Source: Cannabis sativa (Eukaryota; Streptophyta; Magnoliopsida; Rosales; Cannabaceae). From it: 64,000 nucleotides of DNA. A program made the translations under genes and the position numbers. The notes below the pieces were generated by a model. The model was given only the letters and a program-made list of their open reading frames with translations. It was not told the DNA's origin and did no database searches. Positions 25,970-39,171 of the stretch are shown piece after piece. Position 1 is the first letter of the stretch, and every line of letters begins with the position of its first letter. The stretch lies in assembly GCF_029168945.1 (NCBI RefSeq), contig NC_083610.1, positions 48,191,429 to 48,255,428 on the forward strand. Reading direction: 5' to 3'.

Positions 25970-26078
25970 ATGTAGAGAGAAGGGTGTAACGTGTGGATAT
26001 TTTTCTCTTACTTTATAAAAATACCCTTTAAATCTATAATTACAAAAAATTCAAAATTATCTGAAATATAATAGTAGA

Positions 26079-27163
26079 CTTTTTTTTTTTGAAAGGAGAA
26101 CTTCATTCAAGGTGGGAGATAACTTAAATGTTGGCCAAAGCCCTACAAGCCCAGCAAAGAAATTACACAAATCTCGCTTGGAGATAACTTAAATGTTGGC
26201 CAAACCACACCGAACAAAAGGAGGAGTAAGCTCATGGCTCTCGCAGGAGCATCAAAAGGGACGAACCCTCCAAAAAAGGCCTAAAGACAATGCCACAAAG
26301 GACATAAGGTACTCAGCACCGACAAAACTAAACAAAATAAAATAAACAAACCAAATAAAAACATAACGTAAAACAGTTTCAAAAGACTTTCCCCTAGCAC
26401 AAAGGAGGTCGCACGAAGACCTAAGACAAGCAGACCAAAGGCAAAGGAACGATGCCATCTTCCGACGAAAAAAGCTGAAACCTTGCCATCCAATGGGGTT
26501 TTGAATGGTGAGAGTGCTAGGACAAGGGAAGCACATCCCTTTAGGAAAAACCCGAGTCCCCCCTCTATATCAACAACACTCCGAAAGCTAACCACAAGCC
26601 ATTGCGTACCGGAGCCAAGATGCCTGAAAAAAAAACCCATGGGACACTGAGATCTGAGGAAAAAAGGAAGAAAAACAACGCTCCAAAGCCCAAGCTCTCA
26701 CCTAAGAAGGGCCACCGCAACTCGCCATCGCCAAAAACAAAAAGGAGATAGCCTAGAGAGACCCATCTTCATCGCTTCCACCAATCCATGAGATTGGGCC
26801 TACCCACGATTAAAGACCTCAGACGTGAGACACCTCAAAGGAGACGTCCATCCACCTTGGTCGGCGGCCAGTCACCTGAAACTCAGCCATTGAAGAGCTG
26901 ACCTCAAGGAGAGAAAAGGAGGCCAAACTGTCATCGTCACCACTCACCACAACTACCTAACGGAGGACCCTCTGCCTTCAACCTGCTACAACGTGGAGCC
27001 TAGGTACCCCAGGCGCCACTAGCCAGATCTGGCCAGCGACGCCCAAGCACCAAAAACCCTAAAAAGGGGGAAGAAGAAAAAGAACAGGGGTAAACCCTAA
27101 TTAAGAGATATAGAGCATTTTTTAACCAGCTCCCACATGCACAATTCACTAAAAACTTTAAAT
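26079..27163 (-). mobile_element. Non-autonomous LINE-type retroposon with 15-bp target duplication
   Basis: The 15-bp sequence aaatataatagtaga flanks the segment at 26064-26078 and 27164-27178. On the minus strand the element ends at gaatgaagttctcctttc followed by about ten A at its 3' end, so it was inserted by target-primed reverse transcription. The body (about 1.08 kb) is much more GC-rich than its surroundings and has no RT or RNase H. A 26-bp phrase containing ggccaacatttaagttatct is repeated near its 3' end. Open frames on the minus strand (26281-26640 and 26252-26536) overlap in different registers and match nothing I know. It is either an internally deleted LINE or a retroposed non-coding transcript. 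Confidence 0.75.
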
Positions 27164-27470
27164 AAATATAATAGTAGATTTTAGAAATTAAAATAAAATA
27201 GTGAAGGATCTTTTATTAATTAAAAAAAATCTGATAAGTAAATAATTTTAAATAATACATTTTTATTGTGTTTAGAATAATCAATTTCTAAAATTAAAAC
27301 TAAGGTATCACTGGCATTCTAAATCAATTGCCCATGAGCCCATCGCAATATATATACGAGAACCAACCGACTCACTATACATACTAGCACATGTCTGTCT
27401 TATTAAAGGGCGAGTTAAAAGCTCAATAAAGAAATATTTTTCATATACAATACCATATACAATATTATAT

Positions 27471-28010
27471 AGAGCAATTTGTGGCGAAAATTCTTTATGT
27501 TTTAATTTTTATACACTTAACTCCCTTATCTTTTTTTTTTTTTGTGGCAAAACCTCCTTATGTTTTAGTTTTTATACACTTAACCCCCTTATCTTTTTTT
27601 TTGTGGCAAAATTCCCTTATGTTTTAATTTTTATACACTTAACCTCTTTATCTTTTATTTTGATGATAAAACCTCCTTAAGCTTGCTTTCTTTTGCAAAT
27701 TTAAAGTTTTAGTAAGATATTACCGTTAAATACTAACTAGATTACTACTCATTCGACTTCGAGATTTTTACTTTTACATATATACAAGTGTATACAATGG
27801 TCATCCAGTTGATATTTAACGATAATATTTAACTGACGTGTTAAATTTGCAAAGAAAAATAAACATAAGAGGGTTTCACCACCAAAAAAATAAGATAAGG
27901 GGGTTAAGTGTATAAAAATTAAAACATAAGGGAGTTTTGTCAAAAAAAAAAATAAGGGGGTTAAGTGTATAAAAATTAAAACATAAAAGGGTTTCACCAT
28001 AAATTGCTCT
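27471..28010. mobile_element. MULE-type MITE with internal repeats
   Basis: The ends agagcaatttgtggcgaaa and, inverted, agagcaatttatggtgaaac are TIRs, flanked by attatat on both sides (27464-27470 and 28011-28017), at least a 7-bp target duplication. Inside each TIR the phrase tatacacttaaccccctta with tttttttttgtggcaaaac is repeated two or three times in tandem, about every 60 bp. There is no coding capacity. The termini share the core aatttgtggc with the Pack-MULE near 48654, suggesting related families. Confidence 0.75.
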
Positions 28011-28019
28011 ATTATATAT

Positions 28020-29684
28020 TATTAATGTACTAATTAAATTTTAGCAAAATTATATAACTTAATTAATAACCATAACTAAATAATTTTACAAATAGAAACA
28101 TTTATCTTAAATATTTATACTATCTATTCAAATCATACATATATAGAGATCATAACTTCAATATCATACACATACTCGTAACATAATCATATATTAACAC
28201 TATAAAAGTATAATGTCATAATCATATCGTGTTATTACCATAATATAGGTGTATCATAGTCATTATATACATAACTTAGATCTAACTTAGCCCTACAATA
28301 ACTTGGACATGCGTAGCCCTACCATTATTATAGGATAGGGTATCTCTACATTCAACAACATCGTCGTATCATAATTTAATGATCTTATCCCGTATCACAC
28401 CCCACCGTGGCCCCTCATATGTACTCGAGATGTTAGCATACAACATACATCATATACAATTCATAACAACTATAATATATAATTTATCATAATCCATATC
28501 ATCTCCAAAACTATACATTCACAATATCACGTACATACTCATAATAGGAAACCTTGAATCATACTCTAATAAATAATCTATATTTATACAATTTAACACA
28601 CAAAATTACCTAATTTCCTTACCTTATGCTCGTTATAAATGTAAGCTCTCGATCACCTTCTAAGTCTTATCATTAAATAACAATAACTTACATTTAGCAA
28701 TTAACTTAGCAATTTCGTAACCCCAAAACTACAAAAAATTTAAATTGAAATTTGACTATGAAAACCTTATAATTTGCCAAATTAATATTTACAAAATACG
28801 TAGATAATTGAAAGAGTTTTCCATTGGTATCCAAAATATTAAAATTGGAGTTATAACTGAGGAGATATACATGTTTTACCAAACTATTTTTTAAAAATCC
28901 TGAAACGAACGGATTTCAAATTACAACAACCAGATGATAATTTTTTACTTAGAAAAACTCTGAATCATAGAGAATTCTCTTCATGAAAAATGTAGATAAT
29001 TTATTAAGCTTTAAAATGATATAAATATCTTTAGAAACAAACCAAGGCTGAGAGAGTTATCATAATTTTATGGAAATAATTTCTTAGCAGGAATATAGAG
29101 TAACGAATTACATGGCACAACAAAAAATTACAAACTTTTGACATAGAAATATTCTGAACCAGACAAAAATTACAAACTTTTAGAAAATTTAATTCCATTT
29201 CAAATGACACAAAATATTTAAAATCAGACTTATATTCAAAGAGATATTGCAAATTTACCCAAACTGATTTTCCAAAAAAATTAATGAAATGTGATTACGA
29301 GATACAATCGAAAAACATAAATTTTTATTCTAGAACCATTCTGAATTGATATAAGACTTCTTCATAAAAAATTATAAATAATTGAATAAACTTTCTAGAG
29401 ACACCTTGATTGCGTGAATTAAATATAAATTGAGAGAGATATGCCTCCTTTACTGAGACATGTTTTTGAAAATGAAAATTATAATAGATATAAACCCTAG
29501 ATAATTCTAACTATTGAACAAAGAACATGTTTCTTACCTCTTTAAAAATCCTTAATATGATATTTTAAGCCCGGGTCTTGATTAATAATCCAAAACTTCA
29601 TGAATAAAGGAGAAAAATAAGAAAATAATAGGAAAGTTTTGAAATGGTTTGGCGACCGTGAGAACTTGATGGGTTGGTCAAAGA
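28020..29684 (-). repeat. Gene-free AT-rich repeat, possibly a gypsy LTR in minus orientation
   Basis: No gene is found. A slightly GC-richer patch at 28380-28450 (accccaccgtggcccctcat) resembles sequence I associate with Ty3/gypsy LTRs, but no terminal repeat or primer-binding site was seen. From 28800 to 29480 several phrases ending in tttataaaatat or tacaaactttt recur imperfectly. Confidence 0.3.
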
Positions 29685-32121
29685 TGTCACGACAACAATA
29701 GAATGAGTTATAATAGAATTATATCAGACTAATTTAGGATTTTGAGTTGTCGGTTTAGTCAGGATAGCTAGAAAGTGACTAAAATGCCCTAGGTTATATT
29801 TTAACTTAAGTGATTTTGGAGGGTAAAATAGTCAGTTCATTGGGTAGTATGTTAATTTGTCTTATATGGATTTATTTTAGGCTGAAATAGGGTTAATATT
29901 AGGTTTTTTTTTTTTCTCTTTTTAATTTAATTAAATATTTAGGAATTGAAGATAAACCAAAATTTCTCATCCCAAATTTCAGGCCAATTCTTGTTAGAAA
30001 TCAGCATTAGGTGTTCTCCAAAACTTTGAGGTAAGGTTCTCCACCAATTTTTGATGATTTCTAGGTTGTAGATTGAGTGTTGTTTGGGGTTTTGCTTGGT
30101 TTCGAGGTTGTGGGTTTTGTGAGAGTTCAGGGTGTGATTTTAGGTTTAAATTAGGATTATTTAAGTATGCTTTGGATGCATTACATGGCTGTTAGGACTA
30201 GAATTTAGAGAATTAAGTTTAAAAACTCAATTTTCACTCAATTATGGTGGATTTATTATTTTGAGGTATTACTGAGTATTGATTGCTTGAATATATTATT
30301 TTTATATTGTTGAACTGTTCAAGAAAGTTTGAATAGGTTTGGAGAAGATTTGGTTGGATTTTTGAAGTAAAAACTAGGTTTTCCTTTTCTACTAGCAGGA
30401 ACCGGTGGACCGGTTCTACATGTCACTGAGGAACCGGTCTACCGGTTGGCCAACAGGGAAAATCCTAGTTTTTCTTCGAAACTGGTTTTTACTCGAGATG
30501 TTTTTCTAGAATATAGTTTAGGGTATTTTATTAATGTTTAAGCTATTTCTAAGCCAATGGGATTAGGGTTTGTCTAGTTTCAAATTTAAGATTAAATTCA
30601 AATTTTAGTTAAGTTATTCATCAAGTTTCGTTGCCGTGACATAGGACCCTGGGATCGTCGAGCATTGTTCCACTTAGGTCGATCCGTACACCTGATATTG
30701 GATTAAGGTAAGAAAAGCCAATTGCACAGCTTAGCATGTCAAATGTGATATGATTATTATCGTTTATGACTCGATTATGATTGAGGTAAAGATACGGTAA
30801 TTATTAGGGTGAGAAAAAAATCTAAGAAACTGACCAAACCGAGTACACCGCCCGCACACTGAAAAAACTGAAAACCGAAAAAACCATCTTCGGTTAAAAC
30901 TGCCTTTGCACTGGCAAACCGACCGATGAAACTGAGAACCGACCGAACATATATAATATAATTATTTTTGTACATATTTGATATACAATTTTATTAAACT
31001 AGTTTTACTTTTTATCTTTTTTATTTAAAGTCTCAATTATTTATTACTTTACTTTATTATAATTTAATGTATTTACATATTATATACACACATTCATAAA
31101 ATAATACGAGTTTTTTAATATAACTCATTACCATATTAGTAGCACAAATAATTTGAGCAAATTTAAAAAAGTTTATTTTACATTATTTATTTAACTAAGA
31201 AAGTTTTTGTTCTTAAATTATATGATATTTCATACAATACTCTGATTTTTTTAGTTTTTAAATAATTATAGCAAATTTAAAGATTTATATTTAAAAAAAA
31301 AACATGAAGCTCGATTTGGTCGGTTAACCGACCAAACTGTGGATTAAAACGGTTGGTTTTTTTTACTTTTATATAATGGTCGGTCAGTTTTCGGATTATA
31401 ACCATGAAAACTGAAAACCAAATTTTGGATTTTTTTTGTGTGTAAAAAACTGACCAAACCGACCGTTGCTAGTGAGAATGAGTAATTACTCACTTTGAAA
31501 CCGTTGATAAGTTTTTTACTTATCGATTACTTAATTAAGCAACAATAGTGACATATAAGCTCGTTGGTAACGAGTGGTAAGGATGCTTTATGAGGTATCA
31601 TGGTCGTTTGTCTTATAAGACAAATAATTGTTTATAAGATGTTGATTATGTATTGAATAATTATTTATACTGTGTGATGCATTTATAAGTTGTGCATTGT
31701 TATGATATTATGATGTATGTAATGTTTGAGTTTATTTGCTTTTCTTGCTGAGTCTTTGTGACTCACGGGTGCTTCGTGATGCAAGTAAAAGGAAGGAGAA
31801 ATCGGACCAACCATGAGTCAGAGGTCTCCCGATGATGTACATATCAACTGTTGTGTCTTGACTTTCAGTGGACATGATCCACCTTTTGATCGTATTTTGA
31901 AAATGTAACCCCATTTTGTAATAGTTATTTTGTGACATGTTGTAAAAGTTTATAAATAAGAGGATCCTCGAATCTAGCAGTATTTTGAATGAAAGCTAAG
32001 TTTTAATTCAATTTTATCAAAATTTTTAATTTAACCACACTTTTCTTAAACTGATAGATTATTATTATAAACTGCTTTATAAAAGCACACATGTGGCGCC
32101 TTTATGGGTTAGGGCATTACA
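29685..32121 (+). mobile_element. Ty3/gypsy 5' LTR followed by primer-binding site
   Basis: The segment begins TGTCACGACA and ends GGGCATTACA. It is followed by TATGGTATAAGAGCGACC, close to the initiator tRNA-Met complement TGGTATCAGAGC. The long LTR (about 2.4 kb, inflated by a 655-bp insertion at 30816) and the phrase after the primer-binding site resemble Tekay/Del-type chromovirus elements. The internal region is cut off after 240 bp by the copia LTR at 32364, so nothing coding remains. The start is less certain than the end. Confidence 0.65.
30816..31470. mobile_element. hAT-like non-autonomous transposon inside the gypsy LTR
   Basis: The insertion is bounded by ggtgagaa (30808-30815) and agtgagaa (31471-31478), an 8-bp target duplication with one mismatch. 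The sequence is rich in aaccgaccaaaccg and ggtcggtt words near both ends, with an AT-rich core. Inverted repeats are imperfect. An 8-bp duplication and this subterminal motif clustering favour hAT. Confidence 0.5.
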
Positions 32122-32363
32122 ATATGGTATAAGAGCGACCAAGGTTTAAAGATCCTGAAGACTGGTTGGATATGTACATTGGTTGCGAAGACTCGTTCGA
32201 CTCATGGTATAGTAAGTGTTAATTGTTAGTTGATTATTAGATTATTAGCTAAATGCTTGAATTATTTGCTTACTTGAAATGTGTGAGTTATTAGAAAAGT
32301 ATGATAGGTTATGAATAATGGATGTTATGTCTGTGTACGTATGGAATGCTTATTAGCATTGAT

Positions 32364-34246
32364 TGTTGGAAATTATTTTACCAGGATCTAGATTTACTAA
32401 CAAGTATGTTTCATTAACATCCTAATATGAATTTCTAAAACAATGAAATAAACACATATAAAGTTTAGGAAACCTTACATTGGGTGCAGCGGAATATAAT
32501 GACTCCTTCCGTTCAGATCTCTAGCCCTTGATTCCTTTCTCTAGCAGGGCATTATCAAGATCTGAACCTGGATCTCTTTCTCTCCTTCTTGAGCCCGATT
32601 CTCCTTCTTGTTGATTGGATTCTTCACAGTCTTCCACACTATTATTGAGATACTACTTGATGTGTGTGGGCACTCACTCTATCACTAATGGCTGAAATTA
32701 TTTAGTGTGAAGAAAGGCTTAGTGTTTCGAATTGAAGAAGAAAGAAGAAGGAAGAGGTCTCATCTAGGTTTTTAGCTTTGGAGGCATTAGTGGCATTAGT
32801 TGGATGATGAGACCATAGCTTTCCTTTTATACTATTCTTCAATAGGGTTAGGGTTGAATTATATGGATTAAAAAAAAATATTGGGCAAAAATTCAACCTT
32901 GGCCGTACAAGATAGTGGACCAATCTCTAGTTACAATTTTGTCACTTTATTTCAACCACTTATTCTTCTTTTCAATAATACCATATTTTCCAATTCAAAC
33001 TTATAAATGCCAAAACTATTTATTTAATAATTAAAATAACTATCAAATAAAATTGTCATTTATAATATTTATTAATTAGACTCCATAAAGTCTCTTAATT
33101 AACAAATAAACCCAAAAATACTATTTCTTCACAATCAAGCCATAACATAGTGAAAAATTCATAAACTAGACATAGTCTAATTTTAGAATTATAATTGATT
33201 AACTAAAATCAATTAACTGAGTCTTACAAGCAGTTTGTCTCAATTAGTATGGGGACCATGTGCCTATATAACCGAGCTTCCAATAAGTAGACCAAGAATT
33301 TACAAGGTAAATTCGCTGACTTATTAATTCCTTGTTGCATCCACGCATAGAACTTGGAATTGCACTCTCAGTCATATAGAACGCTCTATATGTTCCACGA
33401 TATAGATACGCTATTAATTATCCATTATTATAATCCCAATAATCAATGATCTTCTATAGATGATCTACATTGCATAGGGATAAAATTACCGTTACACCCT
33501 TTCAATGTATTTTATCCTTAAAGCACTTGCCACCTATAAATGATATTTAGTGAAATAAAATAATCACTAAAATGAGATCTCAATCATTTATCTCTATTCA
33601 ACAAGCTCGAAGGAAATCATCGTTTCACTTCTAAATACCTATAGAAGCTATAGATTTCATATCTATGTTTAGCGCTCCCACTCAATTGTACTATCATGTT
33701 CCCAAAATATACGTATCACCCTGACCAAAAAGTAGGCTTAACTAACAAATCAAAGAACATGAATAACACTCTTGAGATCGAACCTAACCATGTTAGGATT
33801 AAGATCATTTGATCTAGGATCAACTAGGTGATATTGAATTGAATAGATATTGCGGTAAATTTATCATATCTAATCAAAGTTCAATATCGGTCCCTTCCAA
33901 TGTATACTCCATACATCCGATGCTGGTAAACTTTGCCAATGCCCTGGAAAGGACATAACACTTATCCAAGGTGTAAGCATACCTATCGTTGATTATCATG
34001 CCAGTCTGAATCCAGTGAACTGACAAATCAGGGAATTAAGCTTTCGAACATATAATCATGATTATATTCTACTGTGCTGACAACACTATAATCATGAACA
34101 AATACATATGTTCTGGACCTAATAGAATTTATAATCATGAAATAAATCATGTGAACCATGAAACATAAAAAATGATTTCTGATCTTTATTAATTAGTAAA
34201 TCTGATTCTATTGAAATTGATTTTATTTAGGGCACAAAACCCAACA
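32364..34246 (-). mobile_element. Copia-type LTR (3' LTR of a minus-strand element)
   Basis: This 1883-bp segment is a near copy of the solo LTR at 7234-9116, with the same TGTTGG/CCAACA ends. It is followed on the right by aactcccacttgcac, which on the minus strand is a purine-rich gtgcaagtgggagtt directly before the LTR. That is a polypurine tract, so this is a 3' LTR and the element's body lies to the right. Confidence 0.85.
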
Positions 34247-35282
34247 AACTCCCACTTGCACTAATATAAAACAAAAAGTGCATTTCAAATAATCTCAACA
34301 ACTTGATATCCAAATCAAGTGTAGTTTGTAGTATACTCTCCGTAATAGGATCTAACAGGTTGTATTGAATACAATCTTTTCTCCACCATTACATTTCCTT
34401 AATCACAAAATTCTTGATATTGTGAAATTCCTCTCTATATGTCTACTCCTCTAGGGATATTGGGTTCTTTACTTTTTGGCAACTACTTTTGTGTTAGTCA
34501 GGAAGTAACACTAGTAGTTAATAAATGTTGTAACAAATGCCAAAAATGTATAGAACTTTCCTTAGACTGAATAAGTATCTTTCCTGCTACTTTAACATTC
34601 AGTCTCTCTGGTAGACTTAGAGACTTCAGATATATTTTTACACTTCTCCAAAATCACTAGTCCACCCCCAAAGTAATCACCATCTCATCAGCAGACTTTC
34701 TAGCACTAAGGCAAGTCTAGAAATCTGATTTGGTATAGTTTAAGAGTATTAAATACACCCTCATCGACTAACATATAGTTCCTCTTCTTGATCTGAAGAT
34801 TAACTTGATTGTCTTCCAATGTTCCTTTCCTGGATTAATCTGATACCTACTCATTACTCCCACTCAACAGCAGGTGTCTGGTCTAATGCATAGGAAAGCA
34901 TACTTGAGACCTCTTACTGTTGATTCAAGGAATTCCTTCATGGTGTTATCTTTTCTGGAATAGTTGAAACTTTCCTTAGATAAATAAAATCTATGTCTAA
35001 AAGTCGAGAAGCTTCTATAGATTTCCATTAGAAAAAAAAATGCTTCAGCATCTTACTAAAGTAAGTTGCTTGCACTAGAGTAAGTAAATTACCAGGCATA
35101 CCACAAGCCATAGGTTTAGATAAGCTCAAACCCATAGTACTAGGAACAGGAAGTTTTGTTAAGTCCATTGAATAGACTTACTAACGAAATTTTCTTTCAT
35201 GTCCTTGTAATAGAAAACTTTTGGTTGTTCCATATGAATGGTTTTAACCATAGTTCTCTTGGCTTTTCTTCTTAGTTTCTTA
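34247..35282 (-). pseudogene. Decayed copia RT/RNase H fragment
   Basis: Minus-strand reading gives broken copia-like pieces: LSKPMACGMPGNLLTLVQAT near 35120-35060, a decayed RGLKYAFLCIRPDTC near 34910-34870 that corresponds to the LMYA-CTRPDI motif, and RNYMLVDEG further on. There are many stops. It is the remaining internal part of the element whose 3' LTR is at 32364-34246. It ends abruptly at the next LTR. Confidence 0.6.
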
Positions 35283-37170
35283 TGTTGGGATTTTATGCCC
35301 TAAATAAAATCCATTACAATCTAATCTGATTTGTTATCAATAAAAGATTAGAAGTCATTTATGTTTACATGTTGTTTTCATGTTTGTGGTTTAATATATG
35401 TACAAAATCTGTTAAGTCCTGAACATATAGTCATTTACAATTACAGTGATGTCAACACAGTGGAATGTGATTGTGATTATATGCTTCGAAAGACAAAGTC
35501 CCTGTTTCATCAGTGCATTGGATTTACACTGATGTGATACTCAGCGATGAAGTGTACTTACACTTTGCATAAGTGTTATGTTCTTTCCAGAACATTGGCA
35601 AAGTATGCCAGCTTCGAATGTATGGAGTATACATTGGACTGGGCCGATATTGATCTTGGTTAAGATATTATAATCTTACTGTTGTGTCTTTCTAAGTCAA
35701 TATCACTAGTTGATCTTAGATCAAAAGATCTTAATCCTGATATGCTTAGGTTCAATCTCAGGAGTGCTATTCATGTTCTTTGATTTGTTAGTTAAGCCTA
35801 CTTTCTGGTCAGGGTGATACGTACATTTTGGGAACATGGTAGTATGATTGAGTGGGAGCGCTAAACATAGATATGGAATCTATAGCTTCTATAGGTATTT
35901 TAGAAGAGAAACGATGATTTCCTTCGAGCTTGGCTTAATAGAGGTAAATGGAAGAGCTTTTATTTCAGTGATTATATTTCAGTATTTCACTGAAATATAA
36001 TTTACAGGAAGCTAAGTGTTTTAAGGATAAAACACATTGAGGAGTGAAACGGTAAATTTATTTCTACTCGGTGCAAATCATCTATAGAGGATCTTTGATT
36101 ATTGAGATTATAACGATAGTTAAATGTGATAGCGTATCTATATGGTGGAACATATAGAGCGTTCTATATGACTGAGAGTGCAATTCCAAGTTCTATGAGT
36201 GGATGCAACAAGGAATTACTAAGTTAGGGAATTTACTTAGTAAATTATAGTTCAACTTATTGGAAGCTCAGTTATATAGGCCCATGGTCCCCATTCTAGT
36301 TGAGACCATACTGCTTGTAAGACTCAAATAATTGATTTTAATTAATCAATTATAATTCTAAAATTAGACTATGTCTAGTTTATGAATTTTCACTAAGCAA
36401 GGGCTAAATTGTGAAGAAAAGAGATCTAGGTTTTATTTATTAATTGGAAGATTTTATTATGTCTATTTAATAAATATATTAAATGAAAATATTATTTAAT
36501 AATTTATTTTAGTTATTAAATAATTAGTTTTGGCATTTAAATGGTTAGAATTGGAAAATTGACGTTTTTGAAAAAATAGAAGTGAAAATTGGAAAAATTG
36601 GAAAAATACCAAGTGGGGCCCATTACTCTATGGCTGGCCACTTGTAAGGCTTTTTCCAATTAATATTTTCATTATTTTAATGCCTAGTAATTCCTAACCT
36701 AAACCTAGTGGTTACCTATGAATAGATAGTGATGGCTCACACTTAAGTGTAGAATGAGAAGAGAGAGAAATCAAATAAAATTTTGCCTTCAGAAAAATTG
36801 AGCCTCCTATCCTATTGTCTATAGCCGAACCTCTCTCTCCCTCTTTTCTTCTTCAATTTTTTGAAACCTTGAGTGATAGAGTGAGTGCCCACACACATCA
36901 AGTGGTATCTCAATCATAGTTTGGAAGATTGTGAAGAATCCAAACTGAAGAGAAGGACATTCCGGCTCAGATCTTAGTGATACTCTACGACAGAAAGGAT
37001 ACAAGGGTTAGAGATCTGAGTGGAATGAGACATATTATTCCGCTGCACCCAATGTAAGGTTTTCTGAAACTTTATATGTGTTTAATTTCATTGTTATAGA
37101 AATTCATATTAGGATGTTAATGAAACATACTTGTTAGTAAATCTAGATCCTGGTAAAACATATTCTAACA
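35283..37170 (+). mobile_element. Copia-type 5' LTR, + orientation, with primer-binding site
   Basis: The 1888-bp segment starts TGTTGGGATTTTATGCCCTA and ends TATTCTAACA. It is an inverted, more diverged relative of the LTRs at 7234 and 32364; for example agcgttctatatgactgaga corresponds to tctcagtcatatagaacgct there. Directly after it actggcctcagagccatggt resembles the TGGTATCAGAGCCATGG primer-binding site of copia elements. It therefore opens an element running to the right. Confidence 0.85.
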
Positions 37171-38671
37171 ACTGGCCTCAGAGCCATGGTAATGATTTAC
37201 TTTTATGAAATATGAATTAAAACGATGATTTGCATTGATTTGGATGGTTTCATGTGGTTTATGTGTTTATGTGATGATAGTTTAGAAATCGCAATGTATG
37301 TTACTGATTTATTTTTTATTTCGATCTGGAATAAAATTTAGTGGAAAGTAGACGAAAAATTAATAAATTTAGGCTTTTACAGAACCTAATTTGGATTTTT
37401 TATGAATTAAATATGATTTTTTGAAGAACGAAAATATCAGGTTTTGAGTCACACACGCGCGCGCACAGGGTAAGGGAACGCTCGGACACGCTCGGCCATT
37501 CAGACAGTGATGACCGAGGTTTCTCGGACATGGCTCCTGCCTAAAGGGCTGCAACGCCAAGCTCCCTCGGTCAAATGAGGCTGCTTGCAGCCTCTGCCTC
37601 CGCCAAATCCCCGCTCTCTGCGCGCGCAGGGGTATGCATTGCATACCCCTGTGCCTTAAACTTGTTTTCTTCATATCTTTTGATTCAAAAATTATTTTTC
37701 ATTGAAAAAAAAAATCAATTTTTGGTAGAATTTTGTGTAGAATCTTAATTTTCAAGTAAAAATCTAATTGTCAGAATAAAACTAATTTTTATTATTTTTT
37801 TATTAATTAAAATTAGTATTAGATATTAGTAGGCTTTGAATTTTGAAAATTTGATTTCTCACAAAGGAGACTTATGGTTAATTTTGAAATTTTAGATTAT
37901 TTTATTTATTTTAATTATAAGATCAGATATTACATTTTTTTTTTTTAATTTGAATGATCTTACTTTGATATTAAAATATTATCTTTTAAAATAATCTTGT
38001 TCAAATTTCAAAGTTTGCTAACCATATCATATTTTTTAAAATTTGTTATTTTTAAAATATATTTTATTAATAAAAATTATAAGATTAGGAATATGTTAGG
38101 TTTAACATTTTATCTTATTAGACATTTTTTTTATTAAAATTATATTTTGGCAAAAATAACATGAAATTTGAAAAGTTTAGTTAGTTTAGGTTTGAATAGA
38201 AATTTTAGGGTTTCAAACCATAAATTTTCAAACTTGTTTTATTTTATTATTTTAATAAAATATTCTAACCATATAAAATATCTTATTTTCCAATTAGTTT
38301 ATTTATGTAATATTTAAATTTATTAAATTATAAGACTTAGAATATAATATTGAAATATCTAAATTTAAAATTCAAGATATTTTATTATATTATCTTATTA
38401 GAAATTTTAAATAAATTTAAATTTTTATTAAACTTGATATTTGAAAATTGGATAGATATTTTTTTTTTAATTTTTTGTTAGAATTTAAGAAATTTAGGAG
38501 TTTGTTAAATTTTTGAATTTTTTTCAAATATTTACTAACAACCTAAATTTGAATTCTAGTTAAGATATTTATTTTAAATTTTTTTAAAAAATTTAAAATT
38601 GAGATATTTTAGCTTACTTTCCAGATATTCCAAATCAGTTACATGTTTGTTTGTATTGTTTGATTGTTATA
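37171..38671 (+). mobile_element. Non-coding internal region of the + copia element, first part
   Basis: After the primer-binding site there is no gag-like frame. A GC-rich island at 37440-37670 interrupts AT-rich DNA and ends in a 25-bp near-perfect palindrome (37627-37651). The rest is AT-rich to the Mutator-like insertion at 38681. A frame on the minus strand across the island (37369-37674) has no family resemblance and is treated as chance. Confidence 0.5.
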
Positions 38672-39171
38672 TTATATATAGGCCATTTTACATAAATGTA
38701 TACATTTTTTTAAATAATTACAAAAAATGTGCAAAAAAACACAATTTTAAAAATGTACATATTTGAAACATATTTATAAAATGTCATACAAATTCTTAAT
38801 TAAATTATAATAGATATATTAATGATTCAACTTTCTATATTTGGATTTGTATAACTATTTTTTATGACTAATTGATATGGTATTAGAGCCAATTTAATAA
38901 CATATCATTTTTTAATTAAAAAATCATTATCAAATTTGAAATGATATCATATTGTATAATTTGATCTTGATAATATATTATCAGATTTTATTGGAAAAAC
39001 ATGGAAAATTGATATTAATTATACATATGATCATATCAAGCCAATTTAATATATTTTAATGTTAATTAACATATATTTTGAATTAGTGATATATATATAT
39101 ATGTTTCATATTTTAATTTTCATTCATTCTTTCTTTTTTATTTTATAGATTTTTTGTTACATAATTTTTCA

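Noticed and set aside
26252..26640. Two overlapping minus-strand frames of 94 and 119 codons
   Set aside because: They lie inside a retroposon, in different registers, and match no protein. Base composition explains them.
37369..37674. Minus-strand frame of 101 codons
   Set aside because: It runs through the GC-rich island and palindrome of a copia leader and does not resemble gag or any other family.
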